Assembly: GCF_001685355.1 (NCBI RefSeq)
Contig: NZ_CP016438.1
Coordinates: forward strand, 3,348,001-3,412,000
DNA: 64,000 bases
Reading direction: 5' to 3'
DNA from: Streptomyces lincolnensis
Lineage (GTDB): Bacteria > Actinomycetota > Actinomycetes > Streptomycetales > Streptomycetaceae
The notes under the pieces are model-generated. The model worked only from the letters and a program-made list of their open reading frames with translations. It did not search any database and had not been told where the DNA came from. Below are positions 9,892-18,745 of the stretch, piece after piece. The first letter of the stretch is position 1, and every line of letters begins with the position of its first letter. Both the position numbers and the translations under genes were made by a program.

Positions 9892-10740
9892 TCAGGCGGC
9901 TTCGCCGTGCCAGGCACGGCGCAGTCGGTCTCGGACCAGGTCCTCGTACTCGTGGAAGCGGCGCTCCCCGAAGAGGCGGTCACCGCGTGGCCGGGGCAGG
10001 TCGACGTCGATGACGTCCACGATGCGGCCGGGGCCCGGGGCCATGACGACCACGGTGTCGGAGAGCCGGACGGCCTCGGACACGGAGTGGGTGACGAACA
10101 GGACCGTCGTCTTCAGCTCGTCCCACAGGTCGAGCAGCTGGTCCTGGAGGCTCTCGCGGGTGAACTCGTCGAGGGCCGAGAACGGCTCGTCCATGACGAG
10201 TACGTCGGGCCGCAGGCCGAAGGCCCGTACGATCGCGGCGCGCTGCCGCATGCCGCCGGAGATCTGGGCCGGCAGCTTGTCCATGGCCTCGCCGAGACCC
10301 GCTTTGACGAGGAGGTCCCGCATGTCGGGGGCGGACGGCGCGGCCTGGCGTTGCCCGGAACCGGCGATGCGCTCACGGCGTCCGGCCGACCCCTTGTTGA
10401 TCTTCTGCGGCAGAGTGACGTTCCGCAGCACGGACAGCCACGGCAGCAGGGCGGGGCTCTGCGGCACGAGCCCGATCATCTTGGCGGCGCATGCCTGCGC
10501 CGGCGGGACGCCGTGCACCCGGACCTCGCCGCGGTCGGGCCGTTCGAGGCCGGCCACGATGCGCAGCAGGGTCGACTTGCCGCAGCCGCTGGGCCCGATG
10601 AGGCTGACGAAGCGGCCGGGTGGCACCGTCAGATCCACGTCGTCGAGGGCATTCGTCGCGGCGGACCCGGATCCGTAGACCCGGTCCACCGACCGCAACT
10701 CAAGTGCTGGCGTGCCAGTCACCTTCACGCTCCCATCCAT
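9892..10740 (-). CDS. ABC importer ATP-binding protein (SsuB/TauB/ThiZ type)
   Basis: 282 aa. Walker A GPSGCGKST (near residue 51), Q-loop VPQSPALLPWLSV, signature ISGGMRQR, Walker B VLVMDEPFSALD and H-loop VTHSV are all intact. A stretch rich in Lys/Gly/Arg (KGSAGRRERIAGSGQRQ) is inserted between the Q-loop and the signature. It is the first gene of the minus-strand operon; the 142 bp upstream are the likely promoter region. Energises uptake by the permease and NMT1-type binding protein that follow. Confidence 0.88.
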   Translation of the reverse strand: MDGSVKVTGTPALELRSVDRVYGSGSAATNALDDVDLTVPPGRFVSLIGPSGCGKSTLLRIVAGLERPDRGEVRVHGVPPAQACAAKMIGLVPQSPALLPWLSVLRNVTLPQKINKGSAGRRERIAGSGQRQAAPSAPDMRDLLVKAGLGEAMDKLPAQISGGMRQRAAIVRAFGLRPDVLVMDEPFSALDEFTRESLQDQLLDLWDELKTTVLFVTHSVSEAVRLSDTVVVMAPGPGRIVDVIDVDLPRPRGDRLFGERRFHEYEDLVRDRLRRAWHGEAA

Positions 10741-10882
10741 GTCGCGAGCACGAAGGCCCGATCCTGGAAGTCGGAGAGCGTGCGTAGCGAGTGCGGGAGA
10801 CTGCCACGCGGAAATCCGCTTAGGTGCCTCGACCGTAGGAGCCCTGTGTTTCGCGGCCCCACCCCGCCGTGTTTCGCGGACT

Positions 10883-11308
10883 TTACGTTCGGCGCGGCAG
10901 TGTCACGACGGCGTTTCCGTCGAAGACGTAGATCTCGATCCCGAGGTCGGCCGCCGCGCATGCCACCCAGCCGCCGAGCGCCTGCACGACCAGCTCGCTG
11001 ACGAGGAGCACCGCGCGCTCGGCGGTCGGCACCGCCTCGCGCAGCCAGAGCAGTTTGAACATGTCCGCCATGACCTTGTTGCGGTAGGCGGGCTTGTAAG
11101 CGCCCTGATTGCTGACGAGTTGGACGAGCACCAGGCCCTCGGCGTCGATCCCCTCGACCTCGACGCGGTTGCCGTCCGGCAGCATGAGCGGTTTCGGACG
11201 CAGCCTGGTGCCGAGCCGGTGGCCGAGGGCGAGCAGCATGCGGCGTTCGACGGAGTCCTCGGTGAACCGGCTCCACTCGCTGGGTGCTTCAAGTACTTTC
11301 AGGCGCAC
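10883..11308 (-). CDS. Hypothetical protein, possible nuclease-like fold
   Basis: About 141 aa if the GTG at 11308 is used; no convincing ribosome site is visible and the open frame continues upstream into an eroded region. The C-terminal part has a compact pattern: VEVEGIDAEGLVLVQLV, then NQGAYKPAYRNKVMADMFKLLWL, then a LVVQALGGWV helix and a GIEIYVFD strand. This resembles a group of actinobacterial hypothetical proteins that carry the same QG-x-K-x5-NKV-x2-D-x-FKL order. A PD-(D/E)XK nuclease relation is possible but is only a guess. It may itself be a remnant. Confidence 0.5.
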   Translation of the reverse strand: MRLKVLEAPSEWSRFTEDSVERRMLLALGHRLGTRLRPKPLMLPDGNRVEVEGIDAEGLVLVQLVSNQGAYKPAYRNKVMADMFKLLWLREAVPTAERAVLLVSELVVQALGGWVACAAADLGIEIYVFDGNAVVTLPRRT

Positions 11309-11770
11309 CTGGCGGAGTCTAGGAATCGCCCGTTTCGCTCGTGTTTCACGTCGGCATCCCTTCGCCTTTGTCGGTCTGCTCCTGTCCTTGCGCCCCGAAC
11401 GCGCCCCGAACGCGTCCCGGACGCGTCCCGAACGGACAGGCTTGGCCGACGCAGGGCCGGTTGCGCCGGCCCAGACACCTGCCGGGCCCGCAGCGGGTGG
11501 TCGGCCGCGGCGAACACCGCCATGATCTGCTGGTAGGCCGGATGATCCGGCAGCTTCGGCGCGGGCGGCCCGGCCGGGTTCGTCGAGCTGTGCGGTCGGC
11601 TGCGCGACCTGTTCCCGCATCGTCTCGGCCTGTGCGGTGATCTCGCGTTCCCGCTCCTCCAGCCGCGCCGGCACCGCGCCGAGCGTCAGCTCCCCGCCGG
11701 TCATACGGTGCGCCGGGCCGCGCGGTCCCCAGCGACGCTCTAATCCTGGCCTCAGGTTGGTCGGGGACAA
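11299..11770 (-). pseudogene. Eroded coiled-coil/winged-helix hypothetical gene
   Basis: On the minus strand, one frame reads MTGGELTLGAVPAR followed by LEEREREITAQAETMREQVAQ, a charged coiled coil, starting at about 11704. The frame then loses this character. A second frame (from about 11523) picks up MAVFAAADHPLRARQV, which looks like the beginning of a winged-helix segment. I recall small actinobacterial proteins combining both parts in one frame, so at least one frameshift has occurred. The 3' part contains an 11-bp tandem repeat that is not a multiple of three. Family naming is from memory and uncertain. Confidence 0.5.
11391..11434. repeat. 11-bp tandem repeat, four copies
   Basis: Four head-to-tail 11-bp units of the form CGYCCCGRACG cover 11391-11434 with only a few substitutions (two units with CGCCCCGAACG, then CGTCCCGGACG and CGTCCCGAACG). 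The unit length shifts reading frame each time and falls inside the eroded gene, so it is more likely a cause or sign of decay than a coding repeat. Confidence 0.8.
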
Positions 11771-11809
11771 TGAGCGGCAAAAACATCGACTGGAAGGGGG
11801 CGGGCCGGC

Positions 11810-12502
11810 GTGCGGATCATGATCGCGGATGATGAAGCGGCCATCCGGGATTCGCTGGAGCGGGTGCTCCAGGTCGAGGGTTACGACACCAGCACCGTCG
11901 CCAACGGTCTCGCCGTGCTCGACGGGGTCGGTGGGGCCGGCGGTGACACGCTGGATCTGCTGATCCTCGACGTGATGATGCCCCGCCTCGGCGGGTTGGA
12001 GACCTGCCGGCGGTTGCGGGCCGCGGGCCGGGATCTGCCGGTGCTGATGCTGACCGCCCGTGACCAGGTCTCCGACCGGGTCGCGGGGCTGGACGCGGGC
12101 GCCGACGACTACCTGCCCAAGCCGTTCGCCACCGAGGAGTTACTGGCCCGGGTGCGGGCCCTGCTGCGCCGACGCACGCCGACCGACGAGGAGTCGCACA
12201 TCCTGTCGTTCGCCGACGTCCGGCTCGATCCCGACAGGTTCGAGGCGTGGCGGGGCGCGCGGTCGCTGCGCCTGACCCGGACCGAGTTCTCCCTCCTGCA
12301 GGTCCTCGTGGGCAACGCGACCCGGGTCGTGACCCGCGACGCGCTGTTCGAGGCGATCTGGGGCTTCGGCATGAGCTCCACCGCGAACAACCTCCAGGTA
12401 TACGTGAGCTACCTGCGCCGCAAGATGGAGGCCGAGGGTGAGCCGCGATTGATCTACACGCTGCGCGGCCTGGGATACACGTTGCGGGAGACTCCTCCGT
12501 GA
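11810..12502 (+). CDS. OmpR-family response regulator
   Basis: 230 aa from GTG 11810, with GGAAGGGGG upstream. The receiver domain has the acidic pair in IADDEA, phospho-acceptor Asp54 in LILDVMMPRLGG, the conserved Thr in MLTARD and Lys in DDYLPKPF. The C-terminal winged helix ends with YVSYLRRKMEAEGEPRLIYTLRGLGYTLR, typical of OmpR/PhoB DNA binding. Its stop overlaps the GTG of the sensor kinase gene by 4 nt. The pair probably controls the MmpL-type transporter encoded convergently downstream, but this is inferred from position only. Confidence 0.92.
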   Translation: MRIMIADDEAAIRDSLERVLQVEGYDTSTVANGLAVLDGVGGAGGDTLDLLILDVMMPRLGGLETCRRLRAAGRDLPVLMLTARDQVSDRVAGLDAGADDYLPKPFATEELLARVRALLRRRTPTDEESHILSFADVRLDPDRFEAWRGARSLRLTRTEFSLLQVLVGNATRVVTRDALFEAIWGFGMSSTANNLQVYVSYLRRKMEAEGEPRLIYTLRGLGYTLRETPP

Positions 12503-13947
12503 GCAGGCCCGCCGGCCGGGAACCGCGCCGGCTGACCCGATGGTGGCGCCGGCGGTCCCTGCGGACCAGGCTGACGGTGATCGCGGCGACGGCCATCGCG
12601 GTCAGCGTGTTCGTGGCCTTCCAGGTGGCCAGCGAGCTACTGGACTGGGAGCTGCGGGACACCGCCGAGAATCAACTGCGCGCCGACTCCCGCGTCCTGG
12701 CGACGAACGCGGAGCGCGCCGGTCTGGCGCAGGTCCAGCTGCCTCCGTATCCCGGATCCGGTCGGCTGGTGCGGGTCATCCTGCCCGACGGCTCGACCCG
12801 GACGCCGGCCGGCCAACCCGCGCTGCCCCCCGTCAGCGAGGACGCCGGGCGCGTGGCGCAGGGCGCGTCGGCCGACCTGATGGAGTCGAACGACAGCGAG
12901 GAGGGCTACCTCGTCTACACGCTGCGGGCGGGCGACGGCGCGGTCCAGGTGGCCCAGGTCGCCGACGACACCCCGATCAACCGGTTCGGGTTCGGCATGT
13001 TGCTGATCGGCCTGTTCTGCATGGTCGGCGGCGCCCTTGTCGGGCGGACCGTGGCACGGACCGGGCTGGCACCGATCGACCGGCTGACCGCCGCCGCGGT
13101 ACGTGTCGCGCACACCCGGGATCTCGACGCCGACATCCCGGATGAGGGCGGTGGGGAGATCCGGCGGCTGATCCAGTCGATCAACGACATGCTCGCCGCG
13201 CTCCGGGACTCCCGGCGGGCCCAGCGGCTGCTCGCCGAGGACGCCGCCCACGAGCTCAAGACCCCGCTCACCAGCCTGCGCCTCAACGTCGAGCTGCTGA
13301 TCCGGCTCGATCGGCGCGGCACCCTGGACAGCGCACTGCCTGCGGAGAGCCGGACCCGGCTGCTCAACGATCTCGGCGCCCAGGTGGCCGAGTTGAGCAC
13401 CCTTGCCGCCGAGCTGACCGACCTGGCGCGCGGTGACGTCAGCGACGAGAGCACCGAGGTGCTCGACCTCGCCGACGTGGTGGTGGCCGCCGCGACCCGG
13501 GCGCGTTCCCGCGTGCCCGACGTCGAGGTCGCGCTCGACGTGGCCTCTGTGTGGGTGAGCGGGCGTCCCGCTGCGCTCGAGCGGGCGGTGCTCAACCTCA
13601 TCGACAACGCCGGCAAGTGGTCCCCCGCGGACCAGCCGGTCCAGGTCCGGCTCCGTGCCGAGGACGCGTCGGTGGTGCTCGAGGTCGACGACGCCGGGCC
13701 GGGCATCGACGCCGCCGACGTACCGCGGGTGTTCGACCGGTTCTACCGTGCCGACAGCGCCCGGGCGTTGCCGGGATCCGGTCTGGGGCTGTCGATCGTG
13801 CAGCGGGTCGTCGACGCCCACGGCGGCCGGGCCACCGTCGCCCGCTCCGCACGCGGTGGCGCGCTGCTTCGGGTCGACCTTCCGGCCGCGGCCCCGCCCA
13901 CCCCGATCGCGCGGCTCACCACCGGGGAGGACACCGCGGCGCCCTGA
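12499..13947 (+). CDS. Two-component sensor histidine kinase
   Basis: 482 aa, GTG start overlapping the regulator stop. Two membrane helices (about residues 26-50 and 160-185) bracket a periplasmic sensor region of about 110 aa; a HAMP segment follows (GLAPIDRLTAAAVRVA). The H-box is EDAAHELKTPLTSLRLN, the N-box NLIDNAGKWS, and the G boxes DDAGPGI and GSGLGLSIV. All catalytic motifs are present, so it should autophosphorylate and signal to the adjacent OmpR-type regulator. The signal is unknown. Confidence 0.92.
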   Translation: MSRPAGREPRRLTRWWRRRSLRTRLTVIAATAIAVSVFVAFQVASELLDWELRDTAENQLRADSRVLATNAERAGLAQVQLPPYPGSGRLVRVILPDGSTRTPAGQPALPPVSEDAGRVAQGASADLMESNDSEEGYLVYTLRAGDGAVQVAQVADDTPINRFGFGMLLIGLFCMVGGALVGRTVARTGLAPIDRLTAAAVRVAHTRDLDADIPDEGGGEIRRLIQSINDMLAALRDSRRAQRLLAEDAAHELKTPLTSLRLNVELLIRLDRRGTLDSALPAESRTRLLNDLGAQVAELSTLAAELTDLARGDVSDESTEVLDLADVVVAAATRARSRVPDVEVALDVASVWVSGRPAALERAVLNLIDNAGKWSPADQPVQVRLRAEDASVVLEVDDAGPGIDAADVPRVFDRFYRADSARALPGSGLGLSIVQRVVDAHGGRATVARSARGGALLRVDLPAAAPPTPIARLTTGEDTAAP

Positions 13948-13990
13948 CCCGCCCCGGCGGCGCGGCGCAGGACAAGAGACGGCGGCCCTC

Positions 13991-14326
13991 GGGCATGGCC
14001 CGGCGCGGCTCACCGGCGGGGCAGGACACGGTGCGCCGATCCCAATCCCGGCCGAACGGCGCAGGACACCGCGATGCGCCGACCCCAGCCCAGGCCGCAC
14101 GGCGCAGGGGCCAGAGGGCGGCGACCGTCGGGCATGGCCCGGCGCGGCTCACCGGCGGGGCAGGACACGGTGCGCCGATCCCAATCCCTGCCGAACGGCG
14201 CAGGACCAAGGGCGGCAGCCGTCGGGCAATGGCCCCGCGCGGCTCACCACGGGGCAGGACACCGCGATGCGCCGACCCCAGCCCAGGCCGCACGGCGCAG
14301 GGGCCAGAGGGCGGCGACCGTCGGGC
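13991..14326. repeat. Mosaic intergenic repeat (A-B-A-A'-B)
   Basis: The 440 bp between the kinase stop and the MmpL stop contain no gene and are built from two repeated blocks. Block A (about 75 bp, beginning GGGCATGGCCCGGCGCGG) occurs at 13991 and 14130, with a shortened, diverged copy at about 14222. Block B (73 bp, beginning GCAGGACACCGCGATGCG) is at 14061-14133 and identical at 14254-14326. The copies differ by only a few bases, which suggests recent duplication. No known mobile-element ends were seen. Confidence 0.85.
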
Positions 14327-14331
14327 CCATG

Positions 14332-14369
14332 AAAAAAATCCGGGACGGGCCTGGGTCCCCGTCCCGGAT
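14332..14369 (-). terminator. Rho-independent terminator of the MmpL gene
   Basis: On the minus strand a 12-bp perfect stem (ATCCGGGACGGG paired with CCCGTCCCGGAT, 14338-14369) with an 8-nt loop is followed by seven T residues. It lies 19 bp after the stop of the MmpL-like gene. Such a strong stem plus T-run is unusual in this G+C-rich sequence. Confidence 0.9.
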
Positions 14370-14388
14370 CTCGTCCGTGCCGCCGCGC

Positions 14389-16539
14389 TCACCGTTGCAG
14401 CGCGGGCTCCTCGTCGTCGGCGAGCGGCTGTTGACCGTCCGGCGGCTCCGCCGCTGGACGGGACAGCCGGCTCGGCCACCACATCCGCCGGCCGATCAGC
14501 AAGGTGAGGGCGGGCACCAGGACCGACCGCACCAGCAGGGCGTCGAGCAGCACGCCGAAGGCCACCAGGAAGCCGACCTCGACCAGCATCACCAGCGGAA
14601 GTGTGACGAGGACCGCGAACGTGGCCGCCAGGACCAGGCCTGCCGAGGTGATGACGCCACCGGTGGCCGAGAGCGCTTTGAGCATGCCCTCTCCGGTGCC
14701 GAGACGCACGGTCTCCTCCCGGGCCCGGCTGGCCAGGAAGATGTTGTAGTCGACGCCGAGCGCCACCAGGAACAGGAATGCCAGCAGCGGCACCGAATAG
14801 TCGATCCCCTTGAACCCGAGGATCGTGTCGAAGACGAACACGCTGCCGCCGAAGGCTGCGGCGAAGGAGACGATCACGGTGGCCATCAGGATCAGCGGGG
14901 CCAGGATCGCGCGCAGCAGCAGCCCGAGGACGATCAGGACGACGGCGAGCACCAGCGGGATCACCAGCTTCTCGTCGCGCTTGGTGGTCACCTCGGTGTC
15001 GAGGTTCTCCGCACTCGGCCCGCCGACGATCGCCTCCGCCCCGCTCACCGCGTGCACGGCGGTGCGCACCCGCAGAATCGTGTCGTACTCCGCGACGGTG
15101 TCCGGCGCGTCCTTCGGGAACACGGAGATGTTGGCCCAGCCACCGCTGGTCTGCTCCGGGACGGCCAGGGCCACACCGCGAGTGTCCTTGACGATGTCGA
15201 GCACCCGCTCCCGGTGCGCCGGCCGCGTGAAGACCGTCATCGGCTGGCCGCCGAGCTCCGGGAAGTGCTGGCGGAGAACGGTGAAGCCGGTGACCGACTC
15301 CGGCGCAGACAGGAACTGGTCCTGCTCCCGCAGGGCGCCGGTGTTGCCCGCCAGCCCGAGGGCGAGCACGCCGAGGACTCCGAGCGAGCCGAGCGTCGCC
15401 ACCCACCGGCGGCGGCTGATGGCGGTGCCGAGCCGTCCCCACAGCCCCGGCTTCTCCTCCACGGCCGTACTGAACCGCGGGACGGCCGGCCAGAAGATCC
15501 GCCTGCCGAGCACCACGAGCACCGCCGGGAACAGCGTCAGCATGGCCACCAGCGCGCACAGGATGCCGGCCGCACCGATCGGGCCCAACCCGCTGGTGCT
15601 GTTCAGGTCCGCGACGAGCAGGCAGAGCAGGCCGGCGACCACGGTGGCCGCGGACGCGACGATGGCCGGCGCCGCGCCGCGCAGCGCGTGGACCATCGCG
15701 ACCCGGACGTTCTCATGGTGGTGCAGTGCCTCCCGGTATCGAGCGATGAGCAACAGCGCGTAGTCCGTGCCGACGCCGAACACCAGGATCGTCAGCAGCG
15801 CCGAGTTCTGGTCGTTGACCACGATGCCGAAGCCCTTGACGAGCAGGTAGACGGTCCCCATCGAGGTCAGTGCGGCCGCGCCGACGGCCACCAGCGGGAT
15901 GATCCACAACACCGGGCTGCGGTAGGTGAGGATCAGCAGGAGCGTGACGACGACGATGGTGGTGAGGAGGACCTGCACGTCGATGCCGTCGAAGACGGCA
16001 TCCATGTCGCCGTCGATCGCGCCCGGGCCGGTCACGTCGAGTTCCAGGCCGGAGGGGCGGTCCTTCGCGGCGTCACGCAACGGGCCGACGATGTCCTCCG
16101 GTGCGCCGTAGGCCGTGCTCACCTCAAGGGTGAACATCATCGCCTTGCGGTCGGTGGAGGGGCTCGTCGGTGAGCCCTCGTCGTCCTCGCCGGCCGCCGC
16201 CGTCGCCTTCGGCGGGTACCGCTTGGCTAGGGTGTCGTAGTGGCGCTCGACCGTCGCGCGGTCGGCGTCGGTCATGCCGCCGGCGCGGTGGTACACGAAG
16301 ACGAACGTGTTGTTGTCACCTCCGGGGAGACTGTCGTCCAGCACCGCCACCTTGGTGGACTCGGCACTGGCCGGCAGGGTGTCCACGGCGCTGTCGGTGG
16401 TGACCGAGCTCAACTTTCCGCTCAGCGGCACCATGCCCACCGCCAGCACCAGCCATAAGCCGATCACCAACCATGGCACCCACCGGCCTGCCAACCGACC
16501 GGCCGGCGCTTCCCCGGACGGCGCTGCGTCGACTGCCAT
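14389..16539 (-). CDS. MmpL/RND-family transporter
   Basis: 716 aa from ATG 16539, chosen because AGGAGG lies 6 nt upstream. Topology is the MmpL duplication: helix 1, a large extracytoplasmic domain, five helices (beginning near VQVLLTTIVVVTLLLILTY), then helix 7, a second external domain and five more helices. The conserved proton-relay-like stretches VFGVGTDYALLLIARYRE and LVALGVDYNIFLASRAREE are present in the two halves. These proteins export lipids, siderophores or drugs. It faces the two-component system convergently and ends in a strong terminator. Confidence 0.9.
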   Translation of the reverse strand: MAVDAAPSGEAPAGRLAGRWVPWLVIGLWLVLAVGMVPLSGKLSSVTTDSAVDTLPASAESTKVAVLDDSLPGGDNNTFVFVYHRAGGMTDADRATVERHYDTLAKRYPPKATAAAGEDDEGSPTSPSTDRKAMMFTLEVSTAYGAPEDIVGPLRDAAKDRPSGLELDVTGPGAIDGDMDAVFDGIDVQVLLTTIVVVTLLLILTYRSPVLWIIPLVAVGAAALTSMGTVYLLVKGFGIVVNDQNSALLTILVFGVGTDYALLLIARYREALHHHENVRVAMVHALRGAAPAIVASAATVVAGLLCLLVADLNSTSGLGPIGAAGILCALVAMLTLFPAVLVVLGRRIFWPAVPRFSTAVEEKPGLWGRLGTAISRRRWVATLGSLGVLGVLALGLAGNTGALREQDQFLSAPESVTGFTVLRQHFPELGGQPMTVFTRPAHRERVLDIVKDTRGVALAVPEQTSGGWANISVFPKDAPDTVAEYDTILRVRTAVHAVSGAEAIVGGPSAENLDTEVTTKRDEKLVIPLVLAVVLIVLGLLLRAILAPLILMATVIVSFAAAFGGSVFVFDTILGFKGIDYSVPLLAFLFLVALGVDYNIFLASRAREETVRLGTGEGMLKALSATGGVITSAGLVLAATFAVLVTLPLVMLVEVGFLVAFGVLLDALLVRSVLVPALTLLIGRRMWWPSRLSRPAAEPPDGQQPLADDEEPALQR

Positions 16540-17128
16540 CACTAGCCTCCTGCATACGGGTTGCATCGCTTGTCTGGATGCCTACTTCCTAGCGAGCGAA
16601 CCTGAGGCGACTGTTAATGCGGTGCTCAGACCGGTTGACCGAACCATGCGCCCAGCGCACGCACCGGCGTGGTGGCGTCGACGTCCACCCGGGTCGTACC
16701 GGCCGTGCCGGATCACCCGTCCCGTTCTGGCGCCGTACGGCCCGCCCCCGCTCGCGCGGAGAGGCAGGATGACCGGCCCGACACCTACCAAGCGCGGGCA
16801 ATCCGCTCACCAGCCAGCGGCGACGAGCATCGGAAATCGAGTGGTCACCATCCCACTCGATCAACGCGTCCTGTTACCCACGCTGCACGTGAGGTTCCTG
16901 TCGCCTGCCTGTGCGGAAGCTGTCGATGTGCTGTCAGGCCAGTCATGTGACTTGTTTCCCCAGTGACGCGGACCACATTGAACGTTAAAGCTATGGGAGC
17001 CGCCACCGCACTCCGGTGTCGCGGCCCTGCACCTCCGCACGATGCTCGGCATATCCATATATCGACGCATGTCAGCGTTCTGTCGCCCGAGGCATCTTCT
17101 CCCCACGCAGCCAGGAGGTCTGTGAAGC
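16540..17128. other. 589-bp intergenic region without a recognisable gene
   Basis: This stretch separates the divergent MmpL and adenylation-domain genes. It has lower G+C than the surroundings, no frame with Streptomyces-like codon use and no homology I recognise. The AT-rich part near 16970-17070 (containing ATATCCATATATCGA) and the AGGAGGT just before 17129 suggest that it holds the promoters of both flanking genes. A TGACTTG / CACATTGAACGTTAAAG stretch near 16948-16993 could be a promoter element; no clear operator was found. Confidence 0.55.
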
Positions 17129-18745
17129 ATGCCCCTGAGCCATCTGTCCCTCCAAGACAGGGCCCTGTTCTGGCAGTTCGGCCAAGGTCCTGAAGTCCCC
17201 GTCCCCGACCCCCTCGTCCACCACGCCGTCGAACGGCAGGCCGCTGCCGCGCCGGGCGCCGTCGCCGCCGAGCATCAGGGCACGACGATCACGTACGGCG
17301 AGCTGAACCGTCGTGCCGACCGGCTCGCGGCCAGGCTCGTACGGGAGGGCGTACGGCCCGGCGATCACGTCGGCCTCTTCGTACGCCGCTCCATCCCGAT
17401 GCTCGTCGGACTGCTCGGCACGCTGAAGGCCGGCGCCGCGTACGTCCCGCAGGACATCGGCCTCACCCCCGCCGCCCAGCTGCGGCACGTCATCCGCACC
17501 GCCGGAACCCGGGTCGTCCTCACTCAGGCGGAGCACACGCTGCGAGTGCCCCTGCCTGACACCGGACACCGGCTGATCACGCTCGACGACGATCCCGCCG
17601 ACCTCTCCACGGATGAGCGGGTCCGTCTTGAGCGGCCCTTACGCCCCGACGACGGGTGCTACGTCCTGTTCACCTCCGGCACGACCGGCAAGCCCAACGG
17701 GGTGAAGGTCACCCACCGCAACGTCGCGAACATCCTCCTCACAGAGCCCGGTGACCTGGGCATCCGCCCCGGCGACCGGGTCGCCCAGCTCCTCAACATC
17801 GCCTTCGACATGGCCGCCTGGGAGATCCTCGGCTGCCTCGCCCACGGCGGCACGCTCGTCGTCCGCGGCAAGGACGTCGCGGCGGCGGCCCGTACGGCGG
17901 ACGTGCTGATCGCGACGCCGACGGTGCTGTCCGGGATCGACCCGGCGGGCTGCCCCCGGGTGCGGACGGTGGCGGTCGCGGGCGAGCCGTGCCCGCGACC
18001 GCTCGCGGACGCCTGGGCCCGGCGGTCCGCCTTCCACAACTCCTGCGGGCCCACGGAGACGACGATCGTCAACACGATGCACCACCACCGCGTGGACGAC
18101 GCACTGCTCACGATCGGCCGCCCCACCCCCAACAACACGGTGTACGTCCTCGACGAGCACCGGCGTGCGCTGCCCATCGGGGAGATCGGCGAGATGTGGG
18201 CCGGGGGCGACTGCGTATCGGCGGGCTATCTGAACAACGAGGCGCTGAACGCCGAGCGGTACGCCCCCGACCCCTTCCTCGGCGGCGGACGCCGCATGTT
18301 CCGTACCCGCGACCTCGGCCGCTGGACGCCGGACGGCGAACTCGAGCATCTGGGCCGTACCGACGACCAGGTCAAGGTCCGCGGCTTCCGCGTGGAACTC
18401 GACTCCGTCTCCTCGGTACTGGAGTCGGCGGCGGGCTGCTCCCGCGCCGTCACGCTCAAACGGGACGCCCGCAGCCTGATCTCCTTCGTCTGCCCGGCCG
18501 ACGTCGACCCGGACACGGCCCGGCGCGCGGTGGCCGACGCACTGCCGTACTACTGCGTGCCGGCCACGGTCCTCCCGGTGGCCGCGCTGCCGGAGACGGA
18601 CCGGGGCAAGGTCGACCGGGCCGCACTGCTGCGGCTGGCGGCGGAGCGGGAGGAGCCCGCGCTGCACGCCGCGCGGGCGGTGACGGTTCATGGCGAGGGA
18701 CCACCCCTGCTGCCGGTGTCGGCGGTGCGAGAGGGGGCGGCCTGA
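17129..18745 (+). CDS. Stand-alone NRPS-type adenylation domain protein
   Basis: 538 aa; ATG preceded by AGGAGGT. Core motifs of amino-acid/carboxylic-acid adenylation are intact: A3 LFTSGTTGKPNGVKVTHRN, A4 FDMAAWE, A5 NSCGPTETT, A7 MFRTRDLGRW, A8 GRTDDQVKVRGFRVEL and A10 ETDRGKVDR with the catalytic lysine. It stops about 40 residues after A10, with no carrier-protein (GGxS) or thioesterase segment. It should form an acyl-adenylate, but the acceptor is not encoded in the protein. The next gene overlaps as TGATG, so the product probably works with the membrane flavoprotein. A decayed paralogue lies at 36463. Confidence 0.88.
   Translation: MPLSHLSLQDRALFWQFGQGPEVPVPDPLVHHAVERQAAAAPGAVAAEHQGTTITYGELNRRADRLAARLVREGVRPGDHVGLFVRRSIPMLVGLLGTLKAGAAYVPQDIGLTPAAQLRHVIRTAGTRVVLTQAEHTLRVPLPDTGHRLITLDDDPADLSTDERVRLERPLRPDDGCYVLFTSGTTGKPNGVKVTHRNVANILLTEPGDLGIRPGDRVAQLLNIAFDMAAWEILGCLAHGGTLVVRGKDVAAAARTADVLIATPTVLSGIDPAGCPRVRTVAVAGEPCPRPLADAWARRSAFHNSCGPTETTIVNTMHHHRVDDALLTIGRPTPNNTVYVLDEHRRALPIGEIGEMWAGGDCVSAGYLNNEALNAERYAPDPFLGGGRRMFRTRDLGRWTPDGELEHLGRTDDQVKVRGFRVELDSVSSVLESAAGCSRAVTLKRDARSLISFVCPADVDPDTARRAVADALPYYCVPATVLPVAALPETDRGKVDRAALLRLAAEREEPALHAARAVTVHGEGPPLLPVSAVREGAA

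Noticed and set aside
2284..10740. Considered as a canonical Rut pathway for uracil degradation
   Set aside because: RutC, RutD, RutE and RutG are absent, a second monooxygenase of a different subgroup and an ABC importer are present; a variant pathway is more consistent.
13991..14326. Repeats considered as a CRISPR array or as a C-terminal extension of the sensor kinase
   Set aside because: Block lengths and gaps are irregular, no cas genes are present, and the kinase frame ends with a stop at 13947.
16582..16966. Short open frames in the MmpL/adenylation intergenic region
   Set aside because: Composition and start-site context do not support translation, and frames on both strands overlap without any conserved segment.
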